From Acinetobacter sp. ANC 7912 (lineage in GTDB: Bacteria; Pseudomonadota; Gammaproteobacteria; Pseudomonadales; Moraxellaceae), in NCBI RefSeq assembly GCF_039862785.1, contig NZ_CP156795.1, positions 310,001 through 374,000 of the forward strand: DNA of 64,000 nucleotides. Direction: 5' to 3'. Made by a program: the position numbers and the translations under genes. The notes beneath the pieces were generated by a model, which did no database searches, was not told the origin of the DNA, and worked only from the letters and a program-made list of their open reading frames with translations. Positions 1-8,972 of the stretch are shown one piece after another (the first letter of the stretch is position 1; each line of letters opens with the position of its first letter).

Positions 1-76
1 GTGCAGAGATAACCCCTTCATCGACAAGTCGACGAATAAACCCCGTAAATCGTAAAGATCCCTGAATAGCTGTCAT
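1..76 (-). CDS. pilB: Type IV pilus assembly ATPase PilB, N-terminal fragment
   Basis: The minus strand opens with an ATG at 76-74 followed by 24 further codons, without a stop, to the window edge. The 25 visible residues contain the stretch RFTGFIRRLVDEG, which resembles the N-terminal MshEN/GspE domain of Acinetobacter PilB as I remember it. PilB is the cytoplasmic hexameric ATPase that drives pilus extension. Divergence from tpiA also matches the pilB/tpiA order seen in Acinetobacter. Only about 5 percent of the protein is visible, so the call rests on a short match plus context. No strong ribosome binding site is visible. Confidence 0.68.
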   Translation of the reverse strand, partial: MTAIQGSLRFTGFIRRLVDEGVISA

Positions 77-358
77 GCTTCAATATGCCTGTGAATCAGA
101 ATTGTTGTAATAGCTTTATCAAAATTATACGTTGCTTACGTAAAATTACCATAGCGTAAAATGCTGTCTTCTTCCCATTAATATTCAAAAGATGGAACTG
201 GTCAGAAGAACAAATCCCCAATAATGTTAAGTGATAACAAAAAATGATCAATTTGAATAGTCTTTAACTGAAAAATGTCTCTTGAAAACTCTTCTTCAAA
301 CTTTCCAATTCCGTGTAGAATGTGCCCAATTCAAGATATGTACGTAAAAAGGTTATTT
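77..358. promoter_or_regulatory. Divergent pilB/tpiA intergenic region
   Basis: This AT-rich region of about 280 bases separates the divergent pilB and tpiA starts and must hold both promoters. I could not pick out a -35/-10 pair with confidence. An upstream in-frame ATG at 275 exists, but it has no ribosome binding site and the 28 residues it would add do not look like TpiA. Confidence 0.4.
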
Positions 359-1150
359 ATGTCGTTTGCGACGATTACGCCATGGGTGGTGGGCAACTGG
401 AAAATGAATCCGCTGCAGGCAGATGCTCTTGCGCTGGTTCGTGGGGTGAAAGACTTGCTTGAAGCCCAGCCGATTCCAGCAGAGAAATGTCATTTAGGCA
501 TAGCACCTGTGGCGATCGCCTTGACGCAAATTCAGTCAGAGCTAACCAATGCCGTTCGTCCGGTATATACCGTTGCTCAGGATGTATCTCGTATTGCCGG
601 TACAGGGGCCTATACTGGAGAAGTCAGCGCTGAATTGCTCGCAGATAGCGGGATTCATTACGTTTTAGTAGGGCACTCAGAACGTCGTGAACTGTTTGGC
701 GATTCACGTGAGATTTTGAATGCCAAAATCAAGAATGCCTTAAATGCAGGTCTGACTGTGATTTATTGCGTGGGTGAAAGTCTGGAACAGCGTGAAGCAG
801 GGCAGGCCGAAGCAGTGGTACTGCAGCAGATCTGTGATATTGCTACGGTGGTTGATGCAGAGCAGTGGAAAAATGTGGTGATTGCTTATGAACCGATCTG
901 GGCGATTGGTACCGGTAAGACGGCTTCTCCAGAAGATGCACAGGCGATGCATGCGCAAATTCGTCAAGGTTTAAAACAGATTACCGGTTATGGCGAAAGC
1001 ATGGCGATTCTCTATGGTGGTAGTGTTAAACCGGAAAATGCAGTAGAGTTAGCAGCCTGCCCTGATATTAATGGGGCACTGGTGGGTGGTGCATCACTCA
1101 ATGCTGAGTCATTCCATAAAATTGCTCAGGCATTTGCAAATACACAATAA
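359..1150 (+). CDS. tpiA: Triosephosphate isomerase
   Basis: This enzyme interconverts dihydroxyacetone phosphate and glyceraldehyde 3-phosphate in glycolysis and gluconeogenesis, in the cytoplasm. The 263-residue product is a complete TIM barrel. It shows the substrate-binding lysine in NWKMN (K15), the catalytic histidine in VGHSERRE (H106) and the catalytic glutamate in the family signature [11 protein letters not shown] (E178), plus the phosphate-binding GGSVKP near 220. The ATG at 359 is chosen because the family sequence begins right there ([17 protein letters not shown]) and an AAGG lies 6-10 bases upstream. secG starts 13 bases downstream, so the two are probably cotranscribed. Length is normal for the family. 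Confidence 0.97.
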   Translation: MSFATITPWVVGNWKMNPLQADALALVRGVKDLLEAQPIPAEKCHLGIAPVAIALTQIQSELTNAVRPVYTVAQDVSRIAGTGAYTGEVSAELLADSGIHYVLVGHSERRELFGDSREILNAKIKNALNAGLTVIYCVGESLEQREAGQAEAVVLQQICDIATVVDAEQWKNVVIAYEPIWAIGTGKTASPEDAQAMHAQIRQGLKQITGYGESMAILYGGSVKPENAVELAACPDINGALVGGASLNAESFHKIAQAFANTQ

Positions 1151-1163
1151 TTAGGAGTTCAGC

Positions 1164-1493
1164 ATGCAAACTTTTGTGCTGGTAGTACATATTATCTTAG
1201 CGATACTGATGATTGTCTTGATATTAGTTCAGCATGGTAAGGGTGCGGATGCTGGTGCATCTTTTGGTGGTGGCGGTGCTGCAACCGTCTTTGGTGCGTC
1301 TGGCTCAGGCAATTTCTTGAGCCGTTTAACTGCAGTTTTCACGGCTTTGTTCTTTATTACCAGCCTGACACTGGCAGTATTTGCCAAGAAACAAACTACT
1401 GATGCATATAGCTTGAGTAGCGTGCAAACCACGCAAACTGCACCAGCTCAATCGACTGAAACTTCACCAACTGCACCAAAATCAGGTGAATAA
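1164..1493 (+). CDS. secG: Protein translocase subunit SecG
   Basis: SecG is the small accessory subunit of the SecYEG inner-membrane channel. The 109-residue protein has two hydrophobic segments (about 3-22 and 50-72). The loop between them is glycine/alanine-rich with the [15 protein letters not shown] stretch typical of SecG. The tail is Thr/Ser/Pro/Gln-rich. An AGGAG sits just before the start. It follows tpiA by 13 bases and is itself followed by tRNA-Leu, the tpiA-secG-tRNA-Leu order seen in many gammaproteobacteria. Confidence 0.95.
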   Translation: MQTFVLVVHIILAILMIVLILVQHGKGADAGASFGGGGAATVFGASGSGNFLSRLTAVFTALFFITSLTLAVFAKKQTTDAYSLSSVQTTQTAPAQSTETSPTAPKSGE

Positions 1494-1546
1494 TTTCGCT
1501 TAAAGGCTTTCTTTTTGTACATGATACGACTAGAATGCCTGCAGCT

Positions 1547-1631
1547 GCGGTGGTGGTGGAATTGGTAGACACGCTACCTTGAGGTGGTAGTGCCTTCGGG
1601 CGTGGGGGTTCAAGTCCCCCCTTCCGCACCA
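1547..1631 (+). tRNA. tRNA-Leu(GAG)
   Basis: An 85-base class II tRNA with an encoded CCA end. The anticodon stem CTACC/GGTAG encloses the loop TTGAGGT, giving anticodon GAG. The D arm (TTGGTAGAC), a variable arm (TGCCTTCGGGCG) and the T arm GGGGG-TTCAAGT-CCCCC are all clear. The acceptor stem (GCGGTGG with CTTCCGC) has one T-T mismatch and one G-T wobble. Confidence 0.95.
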
Positions 1632-1679
1632 ACTTGTTATCCAGAACATAAGTTGGTGCATGCAGCACATATCTATTGA

Positions 1680-1756
<77 letters not shown>

Positions 1757-1837
1757 ATCAATCCTTTTAAAAGACGCAAACTTTCAAGAGGCAACTTAAA
1801 TTGAGTTTTAAGTTGAGATAAGTCATTTGCACGTTGA

Positions 1838-1914
<77 letters not shown>

Positions 1915-1980
1915 ATCCTTTAAAGCCGCAAACTTTAAAGGCAATTCAGATCCTGAATTGAAAGTTAATTTGTACGCTGA

Positions 1981-2057
<77 letters not shown>

Positions 2058-2101
2058 ATTTTCAGTAACAAATAGACCATATATCAATCGACCGGTTTTG
2101 A

Positions 2102-2130
2102 TTGAAAACTTATCGGCTTTTGTATATAAT
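2102..2130 (+). promoter_or_regulatory. Sigma-70 promoter for the fourth initiator tRNA
   Basis: TTGAAA (2102-2107), a 17-base spacer and a perfect TATAAT (2125-2130). The tRNA begins 14 bases after the -10 box. This should let copy 4 be transcribed independently of the upstream tRNA array. Confidence 0.7.
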
Positions 2131-2143
2131 TTTTGCACGTTGA

Positions 2144-2220
<77 letters not shown>

Positions 2221-2443
2221 AGTTTCTAAAAAGAGGCTCACAACAAGGTGGGCCTTTTTGCACAGTGGGATTTGAAAAAATCCGAAATTGTGCATTAATT
2301 GGGGCGATTTACGCCCTTTTTTATTGGCTATCGTGTAGTGTCGACATTATTTGGTCAAAGTTCCATGTTTCACTACTACTATAGTTTGTATTGGTTTGTA
2401 GTGGTCAAATAGATCATAAATTCGCACCAGATGACGAGAGTAA

Positions 2444-2968
2444 ATGAAGCTATCAAATAAAACTCAAGCACTTCAGGACTTGATTGCACCAGCAGTTGAA
2501 GCCTGTGATGTCAACCTGTGGGGTATTGAATTCCTGCCACAGGGCAAGCGTTCTCTATTACGTATTTATATCGACAAGCCGGTCGATGAAAATGCTGCCC
2601 CTGTCATCAACGAAGATGGTGAAGAAGAGCAGGGTCGTGGAATTGGGGTTCAGGACTGCGTACGTGTAACCCAACAGGTCGGTGCGATTCTGGATGTACA
2701 TGATCCAATTTCCGGTGAGTATTCACTCGAAGTGTCTTCTCCGGGCTGGGACCGTCCATTCTTCCAGTTGCCACAGATGGCAGACTATATTGGTCAGACT
2801 GTAGCGTTACGTTTGATCTCGGCTGTAGACAACCGTCGTAAATTCCAGGCAAAACTGGTAGCCGTTGACCTCGAAAATGAAACGATTCAAGTGGAAGTGG
2901 AAAAACAGCAGGTGCTGGAAATCGACAGTCACAATATCGATAAAGCAAATTTGATCTACCAAGATTAA
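2444..2968 (+). CDS. rimP: Ribosome maturation factor RimP
   Basis: RimP is needed for maturation of the 30S subunit. The 174-residue product has the typical N-terminal alpha/beta domain ([20 protein letters not shown], residues about 25-44) and the RimP core motif around [17 protein letters not shown], followed by the C-terminal Sm-like domain. It carries a short acidic insertion (NEDGEEEQG) in the first domain. It begins the conserved rimP-nusA-infB-rbfA operon, and nusA starts 35 bases after its stop. Confidence 0.96.
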   Translation: MKLSNKTQALQDLIAPAVEACDVNLWGIEFLPQGKRSLLRIYIDKPVDENAAPVINEDGEEEQGRGIGVQDCVRVTQQVGAILDVHDPISGEYSLEVSSPGWDRPFFQLPQMADYIGQTVALRLISAVDNRRKFQAKLVAVDLENETIQVEVEKQQVLEIDSHNIDKANLIYQD

Positions 2969-3003
2969 TCAAATCAATAAGAATCTGAACGAATAGGTGA
3001 CTT

Positions 3004-4488
3004 ATGGCACGTGAAATTCTTACCGTCGTTGAAACGGTTAGTAACGAAAAAGGTGTACCTCGTGAAGCAATTTTCGAGGCACTGGAACAAGCTTTAGTTG
3101 CAGCGACCAAGAAGAAGTTCTACGAAGGAACAAACTCGGAAGAAGCGCGTCTTCGCGTGGAAATCGACCGTAAAACTGGTGACTACCGTACTTTCCGTCA
3201 ATGGGAAGTAGTGGCTGATGAAGATCATGAAATGCCAGCTTGCCAGGACGCGATTTCTGATGTGGACCAGTCTAAATGGTCGATCGGCGATATCCGTGAG
3301 CTGGAAGTAGAATCTATCGATTTCGGTCGTATTGCAGCGCAAATCGCGAAGCAAGTGATTGTACAGAAGATCCGCGAAGCAGAACGTGCGCTGGTTGCAG
3401 ATGCTTACGAATCTAAAGTCGGTGAACTGATCTATGGTGAAGTGAAAAAACAAACCAAAGATGGTTTCATTATTGACTTGGGTGACAATGCAGAAGCATA
3501 TCTGGCACGTGAAGAAATGATTCCGAAGGAAATTCTTCGTCCGAAACAACGTGTTACGGCAATTTTATTCAATGTAAACCGTGAAGGTCGCGGTGCGCAG
3601 TTACAGCTTTCGCGTGCGAAACCTGAAATGCTGATTGCATTGATGAAAAAAGAAATTCCGGAAATTGCGGAAGAAATCATTGAAATTAAGGCAGCAGCAC
3701 GCCAACCGGGCGTACGTGCCAAAGTTGCAGTGAAAACTAATGACCACCGTATTGATCCGGTTGGTGCTTGTATTGGTATGCGTGGTACACGTATCCAGGC
3801 AGTACAACAGGAACTGAACGGTGAGCGTATTGATGTTGTGGTATGGTCGGATGATCCTGCTCAGTACATCGCAAGCGCACTGGAACCAGCGGATGTATCA
3901 AGTATCGTGATCGATGAAGATGCGCGTACTGCAGACATCATTTTCGCAACCAGCGACCAGCTGGCACGTGCGATTGGTTCACAGGGTCAAAACGTTCGTC
4001 TGGCATCTGAACTGACTGGCTACAAGCTGGACATGATGCTGGAAGAAGAATACTACGCACGTCAACAAAGCGAAGCACAAAAATACCTAGACATGTTCGT
4101 AACACGTCTGGATATTGCGGAAGACTTGGCGATGGCGTTGGTAGAAATGGGCTTCACCTCGCTTGAAGAAATTGCATACGTACCGCCAGAAACATTTGAT
4201 GAAATTGAATTGGATGCGGAACTCGTTGAACTACTGCAAAGCCGTGCAAAAGAAATTGCACTTGCTGATGCATTACAACAGCAAGAAAACGTACAAGCGC
4301 CAAGTGAAGAACTTGTTGCAATGGAAGGCATGACAGCAGAGATCGCGCAAGCTCTAGCAGCTCGTGGTGTGGTAACCGTAGATGACCTGGCAGACCAGGC
4401 AACCGACGATATCGCGGATATCGAAGGTCTGGATGCTGAGAAAGCAGGTCAACTCATTATGAAAGCGCGCGAATCATGGTTTAACTAG
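3004..4488 (+). CDS. nusA: Transcription termination/antitermination factor NusA
   Basis: NusA binds RNA polymerase and modulates pausing, termination and antitermination. The 494-residue protein shows the N-terminal polymerase-binding domain, an S1 domain near 135-200 (LGDNAEAYLAREEMIPKE) and two KH domains with the GxxG-type loops IGMRGTRI and IGSQGQNV. Two C-terminal acidic HhH-like repeats follow (around 375-415 and 435-490), the arrangement found in E. coli-type NusA. The TAG stop overlaps the infB Shine-Dalgarno sequence TAGGAGG, so translation of the two is probably coupled. Confidence 0.97.
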   Translation: MAREILTVVETVSNEKGVPREAIFEALEQALVAATKKKFYEGTNSEEARLRVEIDRKTGDYRTFRQWEVVADEDHEMPACQDAISDVDQSKWSIGDIRELEVESIDFGRIAAQIAKQVIVQKIREAERALVADAYESKVGELIYGEVKKQTKDGFIIDLGDNAEAYLAREEMIPKEILRPKQRVTAILFNVNREGRGAQLQLSRAKPEMLIALMKKEIPEIAEEIIEIKAAARQPGVRAKVAVKTNDHRIDPVGACIGMRGTRIQAVQQELNGERIDVVVWSDDPAQYIASALEPADVSSIVIDEDARTADIIFATSDQLARAIGSQGQNVRLASELTGYKLDMMLEEEYYARQQSEAQKYLDMFVTRLDIAEDLAMALVEMGFTSLEEIAYVPPETFDEIELDAELVELLQSRAKEIALADALQQQENVQAPSEELVAMEGMTAEIAQALAARGVVTVDDLADQATDDIADIEGLDAEKAGQLIMKARESWFN

Positions 4489-4498
4489 GAGGTAGTAT

Positions 4499-7216
4499 AT
4501 GACGGACAAGTCAATTAAAGAGTTAGCCCTCAGCGTGGGTCGCCCAGTTGAGAAGCTCCTGGAACAGGTTCGTGAGGCAGGTTTACCACAGCGCAAATCT
4601 GACGACATTATTACCGCCGAACAACAAGATCACCTGATGAGTCATGTGAAAAAGTCACAAGGTTCGGACGGTCATGCAGGACAAATCACGTTGAAACGTA
4701 AAACGACCAGTACTGCTAAAGTGGCAAGTACTTCAGGTAAGGCGAAAACCATTAATGTAGAAGTTCGTAAGAAGCATACATTTGTGAAGCCAGACCCTGA
4801 GAAAATCAAGGCAGAAGCTTTAGCGAAAGCACAAGCGGAACAGCAAGCGAAAGCACAGCAAGCTGAAGCTGCGCAAAAAGCGCCAGAGCAAAAGCCTGCT
4901 GAAGCACCTGTATCTGGTGAAAGCAAAGCGAAAAAAGCATTGGAAGCAATGCGCGCGGCGGCTAAACAGGAAACTGCAAAACAGGAAACGCCTAAAGCAG
5001 CTGTTGTAGTTAAACGCAAATCAAACAACAAGCCGATTGTTAAACAGCAAACCAAACAGGTTGAAACTCCTGAACAACGTAAGGCACGTGAAGAACAGGC
5101 AGCTCAACTGAAAGCAGCAGAAGAAGCAGCACGTCGTAAGGCAGCTGAAGAAGCGCAACAGCGTACGCTTGAGCAAATGCGTAAAATGGCGTCTAAATAC
5201 TCTGCTGAAGATACCACTGCAACCATTCGTGTGATTGATGATTCTCCACTTGCAGCGGGCCTAGTTGGTCAGGCATATGAAGATTCATTCAACAAAGAAG
5301 ACCGTGAAATCAAACGCGGTGGCGGCAACAAAGACAGCCGTGGTCCGAAGAAAGGCGGTCGTCGTGGCGAAGAACAGTCTTTCCGTGACAACTCACACAG
5401 ACGTGGTCTGAAGTCTAGCCAGTCAAACAAACACGGTTTCGAAAAACCTGTGAAGAAACAGGTTTATGATGTTGAAATCGGTGCAACTATCGTTGTGGCT
5501 GACTTGGCTGCGAAAATGGCGATTAAAGTTCGTGAAGTAATCAAGACCTTGATGAAAATGGGTGAGCTGGTTACTCAGAACCAATCCATCGATCAGGATA
5601 CCGCTGCGCTAGTGGTTGAAGAACTTGGCCATAATCCGGTACTAGTTTCTGAAACTGCAGTGGAAGATAACCTGCTGGAACAAGCTGAAGAAGCACGTGG
5701 TGCACAGACGACTCGTCCTCCAGTAGTTACTATCATGGGTCACGTTGACCATGGTAAAACATCGCTTCTGGACCGTATCCGTCGTACCAAAGTGGCTGCA
5801 GGCGAAGCGGGTGGTATTACCCAACATATCGGTGCTTACCATGTAACCACAAACAAAGGTATCATCACCTTCCTGGATACTCCGGGACACGCAGCGTTCA
5901 CTGCAATGCGTTCACGTGGTGCCAAGGCAACTGATATCGTGGTGCTGGTTGTTGCAGCAGATGACGGTGTAATGCCACAAACTGCAGAAGCGATTGACCA
6001 CGCTCGTGCAGCGGGTACGCCAATCATCGTTGCGATCAACAAAATGGATAAAGACTCAGCTGATCCAGATCGCGTACTGAATGAATTGACCACCAAAGAA
6101 ATCGTGCCTGAAGAATGGGGCGGTGACGTACCGGTAGCGAAAGTTTCTGCACACACTGGCGCGGGTATCGACGAACTACTTGACCTGATTTCAATTCAAG
6201 CTGAACTGCTTGAGCTAAAAGCATCTGAAGAAGGTGCAGCACAAGGTGTGGTGATTGAAGCACGTGTGGATAAAGGTCGTGGTGCGGTAACGTCTATTCT
6301 TGTACAAAACGGTACACTGAAAGTCGGTGACCTGGTACTTGCCGGTTCATCTTATGGTCGTGTTCGTGCGATGTCTGATGAAAACGGTAAACGTATCAAA
6401 TCTGCTGGTCCTTCAATTCCTGTGGAAATTCTAGGTCTTCCAGAAGCACCAATGGCAGGTGATGAAGTACTTGTGGTGAACGACGAGAAGAAAGCGCGTG
6501 AAGTCGCTGATGCTCGTGCAGACCGTGAACGTCAGAAACGTCTGGAACGTCAATCTGCAATGCGTCTGGAAAACCTCATGGCGTCTATGGGCAAAAAAGA
6601 TGTGCCTATCGTCAATGTGGTGCTGAAAACAGATGTACGCGGTACGCTAGAAGCGCTGATCGTTGCATTGTCTGAACTGTCTACTGACGAAGTAAAAGTA
6701 CGTGTGATTGGTTCAGGTGTCGGTGCGATCACTGAATCTGATGTAACACTGGCTGAATCTTCTGAAGCGGTACTGCTAGGCTTTAACGTTCGTGCCGACA
6801 ACACTGCACGTCAAAAAGCAGATGCTGATGGTATCGACATCCGTTACTACTCTGTGATCTACCAATTGATCGATGACGTGAAAGATGCGATGAGTGGTAA
6901 ACTGGCTCCAGAACACCGTGAAACAATTCTGGGTGTGGCTGAAGTACGTGAAGTATTCCACTCTAGTAAATTCGGTGCTGCTGCGGGCTGTATGGTACTT
7001 GAAGGTGTATTGCACCGTAACAAACCGATCCGTGTCCTGCGTGATGATGTCGTCATCTTCCAGGGTGAACTTGAATCTCTACGTCGTTATAAAGATGTGG
7101 TTGAAGAAGTTCGTGCCGGTATGGAATGTGGTCTGGCTGTGAAAGGTTACAAAGACATCAAACCACAAGACAAGATCGAAGTGTACGATGTTCAGTTAAT
7201 TAAACGGAGTCTTTAA
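4499..7216 (+). CDS. infB: Translation initiation factor IF-2
   Basis: IF-2 is the GTPase that brings initiator tRNA to the ribosome and promotes subunit joining. The 905-residue protein has the N-terminal IF2 domain, a long Lys/Ala/Glu-rich linker (about 100-260), a basic Gly-rich patch (about 265-290), and then the GTPase domain. G1 is GHVDHGKT at 414-421, G3 is DTPGH and G4 is NKMD. Domains II-IV follow, including the C-terminal fMet-tRNA-binding region. A strong AGGAGG precedes the start. The stop shares one base with the rbfA start (TAATG). It is notable that this gene lies just downstream of four initiator tRNA genes. Confidence 0.98.
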   Translation: MTDKSIKELALSVGRPVEKLLEQVREAGLPQRKSDDIITAEQQDHLMSHVKKSQGSDGHAGQITLKRKTTSTAKVASTSGKAKTINVEVRKKHTFVKPDPEKIKAEALAKAQAEQQAKAQQAEAAQKAPEQKPAEAPVSGESKAKKALEAMRAAAKQETAKQETPKAAVVVKRKSNNKPIVKQQTKQVETPEQRKAREEQAAQLKAAEEAARRKAAEEAQQRTLEQMRKMASKYSAEDTTATIRVIDDSPLAAGLVGQAYEDSFNKEDREIKRGGGNKDSRGPKKGGRRGEEQSFRDNSHRRGLKSSQSNKHGFEKPVKKQVYDVEIGATIVVADLAAKMAIKVREVIKTLMKMGELVTQNQSIDQDTAALVVEELGHNPVLVSETAVEDNLLEQAEEARGAQTTRPPVVTIMGHVDHGKTSLLDRIRRTKVAAGEAGGITQHIGAYHVTTNKGIITFLDTPGHAAFTAMRSRGAKATDIVVLVVAADDGVMPQTAEAIDHARAAGTPIIVAINKMDKDSADPDRVLNELTTKEIVPEEWGGDVPVAKVSAHTGAGIDELLDLISIQAELLELKASEEGAAQGVVIEARVDKGRGAVTSILVQNGTLKVGDLVLAGSSYGRVRAMSDENGKRIKSAGPSIPVEILGLPEAPMAGDEVLVVNDEKKAREVADARADRERQKRLERQSAMRLENLMASMGKKDVPIVNVVLKTDVRGTLEALIVALSELSTDEVKVRVIGSGVGAITESDVTLAESSEAVLLGFNVRADNTARQKADADGIDIRYYSVIYQLIDDVKDAMSGKLAPEHRETILGVAEVREVFHSSKFGAAAGCMVLEGVLHRNKPIRVLRDDVVIFQGELESLRRYKDVVEEVRAGMECGLAVKGYKDIKPQDKIEVYDVQLIKRSL

Positions 7217-7620
7217 TGGCGGGTAGTCAGCGTCTTAAGCGTATGGCCGATACAGTTCAGAGGGAACTCTCTGAACTGATCCGTCAGGAGCTTAAAGATC
7301 CACGTCTGGGTGGTCTGGTGACCATCTCGGCGGTGAAAGTCAGCCCAGATTTAGGCTATGCCGAAGTTTATGTGACCGTAATGGGGCGTGAACTTGGCGA
7401 TGAGCAAAGTGAAGCAGCCAATAAAGAAACCTTGGATGTCTTGAATAAAGCATCAGGTTTCCTGCGCCATGAACTGAGCCGTCGTATCAAGACACGTATT
7501 ACGCCACGTCTGCGTTTCCATTACGATAAAACCAATGCGTATGGTAACTATATGTTTGGTCTGATTGCAGAAGCTGTGAAGGATTTACCTCCAGTGGATG
7601 ACAAGAAAGATGATGAATAA
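7216..7620 (+). CDS. rbfA: 30S ribosome-binding factor RbfA
   Basis: RbfA is a KH-like factor for late 16S rRNA 5'-end maturation and cold adaptation. The 134-residue protein begins with SQRLKRMADTVQRELSELI and contains the core RLGGLVTISAVKVSPDLGYAEVYVTV, standard for the family, with an acidic tail. It overlaps infB by one base and ends the operon. A terminator follows 17 bases after the stop. Confidence 0.97.
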   Translation: MAGSQRLKRMADTVQRELSELIRQELKDPRLGGLVTISAVKVSPDLGYAEVYVTVMGRELGDEQSEAANKETLDVLNKASGFLRHELSRRIKTRITPRLRFHYDKTNAYGNYMFGLIAEAVKDLPPVDDKKDDE

Positions 7621-7637
7621 GCTTGTTTAAGCTAAAT

Positions 7638-7665
7638 AAAAAAGCCACCTTCGGGTGGCTTTTTT
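7638..7665 (+). terminator. Rho-independent terminator after rbfA
   Basis: The stem AAAAAAGCCACC / GGTGGCTTTTTT with a TTCG tetraloop is followed by a T run. The A run on the other side would let it work in both directions. Confidence 0.92.
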
Positions 7666-7689
7666 ATGGTTATTAGGAATAAATAAAGA

Positions 7690-7775
7690 AAAAGGGCTTT
7701 CATTTATATTTACACCCTCTTTTTTATTTTTCTCCCAGAGGGAGAAAAGAAAATGAAGGATGAAAGCCTTTTCTA
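7690..7775 (-). terminator. Nested inverted repeats ending the Mrp operon
   Basis: An outer inverted repeat (AAAGGGCTTTCAT against ATGAAAGCCTTTT) encloses a perfect 9-bp hairpin, TTTTCTCCC-AGA-GGGAGAAAA (7728-7748). Read on the minus strand it comes immediately after the mrpG stop and ends in a T run, as a terminator should. Confidence 0.6.
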
Positions 7776-8171
7776 TTTTAAATCTTCATCACGATTCTTT
7801 TTTTCATAGAAGGCGCGACGACGCGTTTTTTGCCATGGTAACGGGCGTTCTAACGCTTCGGGTACTTCACCACTCATCGAGCGCAAACGTAGATGTAACG
7901 CAGCCTGCGCCATCAGGTTTGCAGATACCGGTGCAGTGATAAAGGTAAACAGGGTAATCAGGATTTCAGCAAAACCAAAGCGGCCAAACATCGCCGAGAA
8001 AAGCATGGCAGCGATCAGGAAGCTGCCGAGACCTAAAGTACTGGATTTGGTCGGAGCATGCAGACGCATAAACAGATCCGGCAAACGCACCATGCCGATC
8101 CCACCAATCACCATAAAGAATGAACCTATAATCAGGAAAACCGAGACCAGAATTTCTAAATAGAGCTGCAT
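7773..8171 (-). CDS. mrpG: Mrp-type Na+(K+)/H+ antiporter subunit G
   Basis: A small inner-membrane subunit of the multi-subunit Mrp (Mnh/Pha) cation/proton antiporter. The 132-residue protein has three hydrophobic segments (about 7-28, 38-60, 63-85) and the family stretch GGIGMVRLPDLFMRLHAPTKSSTLG. The C-terminal tail is basic and polar (TRRRAFYEKKNRDED). It is the last gene of the operon, starts 10 bases after mrpF ends, and is followed by nested inverted repeats. Confidence 0.93.
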   Translation of the reverse strand: MQLYLEILVSVFLIIGSFFMVIGGIGMVRLPDLFMRLHAPTKSSTLGLGSFLIAAMLFSAMFGRFGFAEILITLFTFITAPVSANLMAQAALHLRLRSMSGEVPEALERPLPWQKTRRRAFYEKKNRDEDLK

Positions 8172-8181
8172 CTGTATTCTC

Positions 8182-8457
8182 CTAATCGATCACATGGCCG
8201 GTGGTAAAGTAGCGTGCCAGTGCGGTGGTTGAGACAAAACCCAGCATCGCCACCAGTAAAGCTCCTTCAAACATAAAAGTGCTGGTCCAGTAAATCCCCA
8301 AGATCACCACCAGACAGGTGGCATTCAGGAACAATGTATCCAGTGCCAGCAGACGATCCACAATGGATGGCCCCATGACCAGACGTGCCAGACACAGGAA
8401 CATTGAAATGGTTACCGCGCCCAGACTGATCAGCAAAGCATAGGGTAAGATGGTCAT
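8182..8457 (-). CDS. mrpF: Mrp-type Na+(K+)/H+ antiporter subunit F
   Basis: A 91-residue membrane protein with three predicted transmembrane segments and the MrpF motif RLVMGPSIVDRLLALDTL. Its start overlaps the end of mrpE by four bases (ATGA), consistent with coupled translation. MrpF is required for assembly and activity of the Mrp complex, though its exact role is not visible from sequence. Confidence 0.93.
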   Translation of the reverse strand: MTILPYALLISLGAVTISMFLCLARLVMGPSIVDRLLALDTLFLNATCLVVILGIYWTSTFMFEGALLVAMLGFVSTTALARYFTTGHVID

Positions 8458-8972
8458 GCTTGTTCTCCTTTCTGTGCACTAAAAATTTCAATCAGTGGAC
8501 GTTCATAGCGCTGTTTGATGGTTTCGATTTCTGCTGCCTCATCATCGGTACTTAAGGCATGCACCAGAATATCACCGCGGTCCTGGTCAATTCCGGCAGA
8601 CACGGTACCTGGTGTGGTGGTGATGATCATTGCCAGCAAAGCATTCACTTCCTCATGCTCAGTATCCAGCGGTACCCGGAACCATTTCGGATGCAGGTTC
8701 TTGGTTGGACCCAGCACTAATATGGCGACTTTGATATTGGCCACAATCACATCCCAGATCACCACAAAAAACAGGCGGATTGCGGGCAGCCAGTGAATAT
8801 TCGGGGTGTAGTCAATAAAGGGGCGGACCAGTCGTGGAATCAGGATAGCCAGAAAAATCGACGTCACCAGAGTTCCAGTATCAAGACTATGATTCAGCAT
8901 GGCCCAGCTGATGCCGACAATCACCGAAACCAGCGGGTGAGGGAACCAGCGGCGCAAGAATGATTCTTTCAT
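8454..8972 (-). CDS. mrpE: Mrp-type Na+(K+)/H+ antiporter subunit E
   Basis: A 172-residue subunit with an N-terminal membrane region (segments around 10-45 and 60-85) and a soluble C-terminal part containing the MrpE signature TTTPGTVSAGIDQDRGDILVHAL. Its ATG overlaps the mrpD stop by one base. The C-terminal extension (ETIKQRYERPLIEIF) is polar and probably cytoplasmic. Confidence 0.94.
   Translation of the reverse strand: MKESFLRRWFPHPLVSVIVGISWAMLNHSLDTGTLVTSIFLAILIPRLVRPFIDYTPNIHWLPAIRLFFVVIWDVIVANIKVAILVLGPTKNLHPKWFRVPLDTEHEEVNALLAMIITTTPGTVSAGIDQDRGDILVHALSTDDEAAEIETIKQRYERPLIEIFSAQKGEQA

Noticed and set aside
2607..3110. A 167-codon minus-strand ORF opposite rimP and the start of nusA, and many similar antisense ORFs (for example 5836-6156, 12890-13291, 42913-43386).
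   Set aside because: They lie opposite well-identified genes, have compositions typical of reverse-frame readings, and show no ribosome binding sites or recognisable domains.
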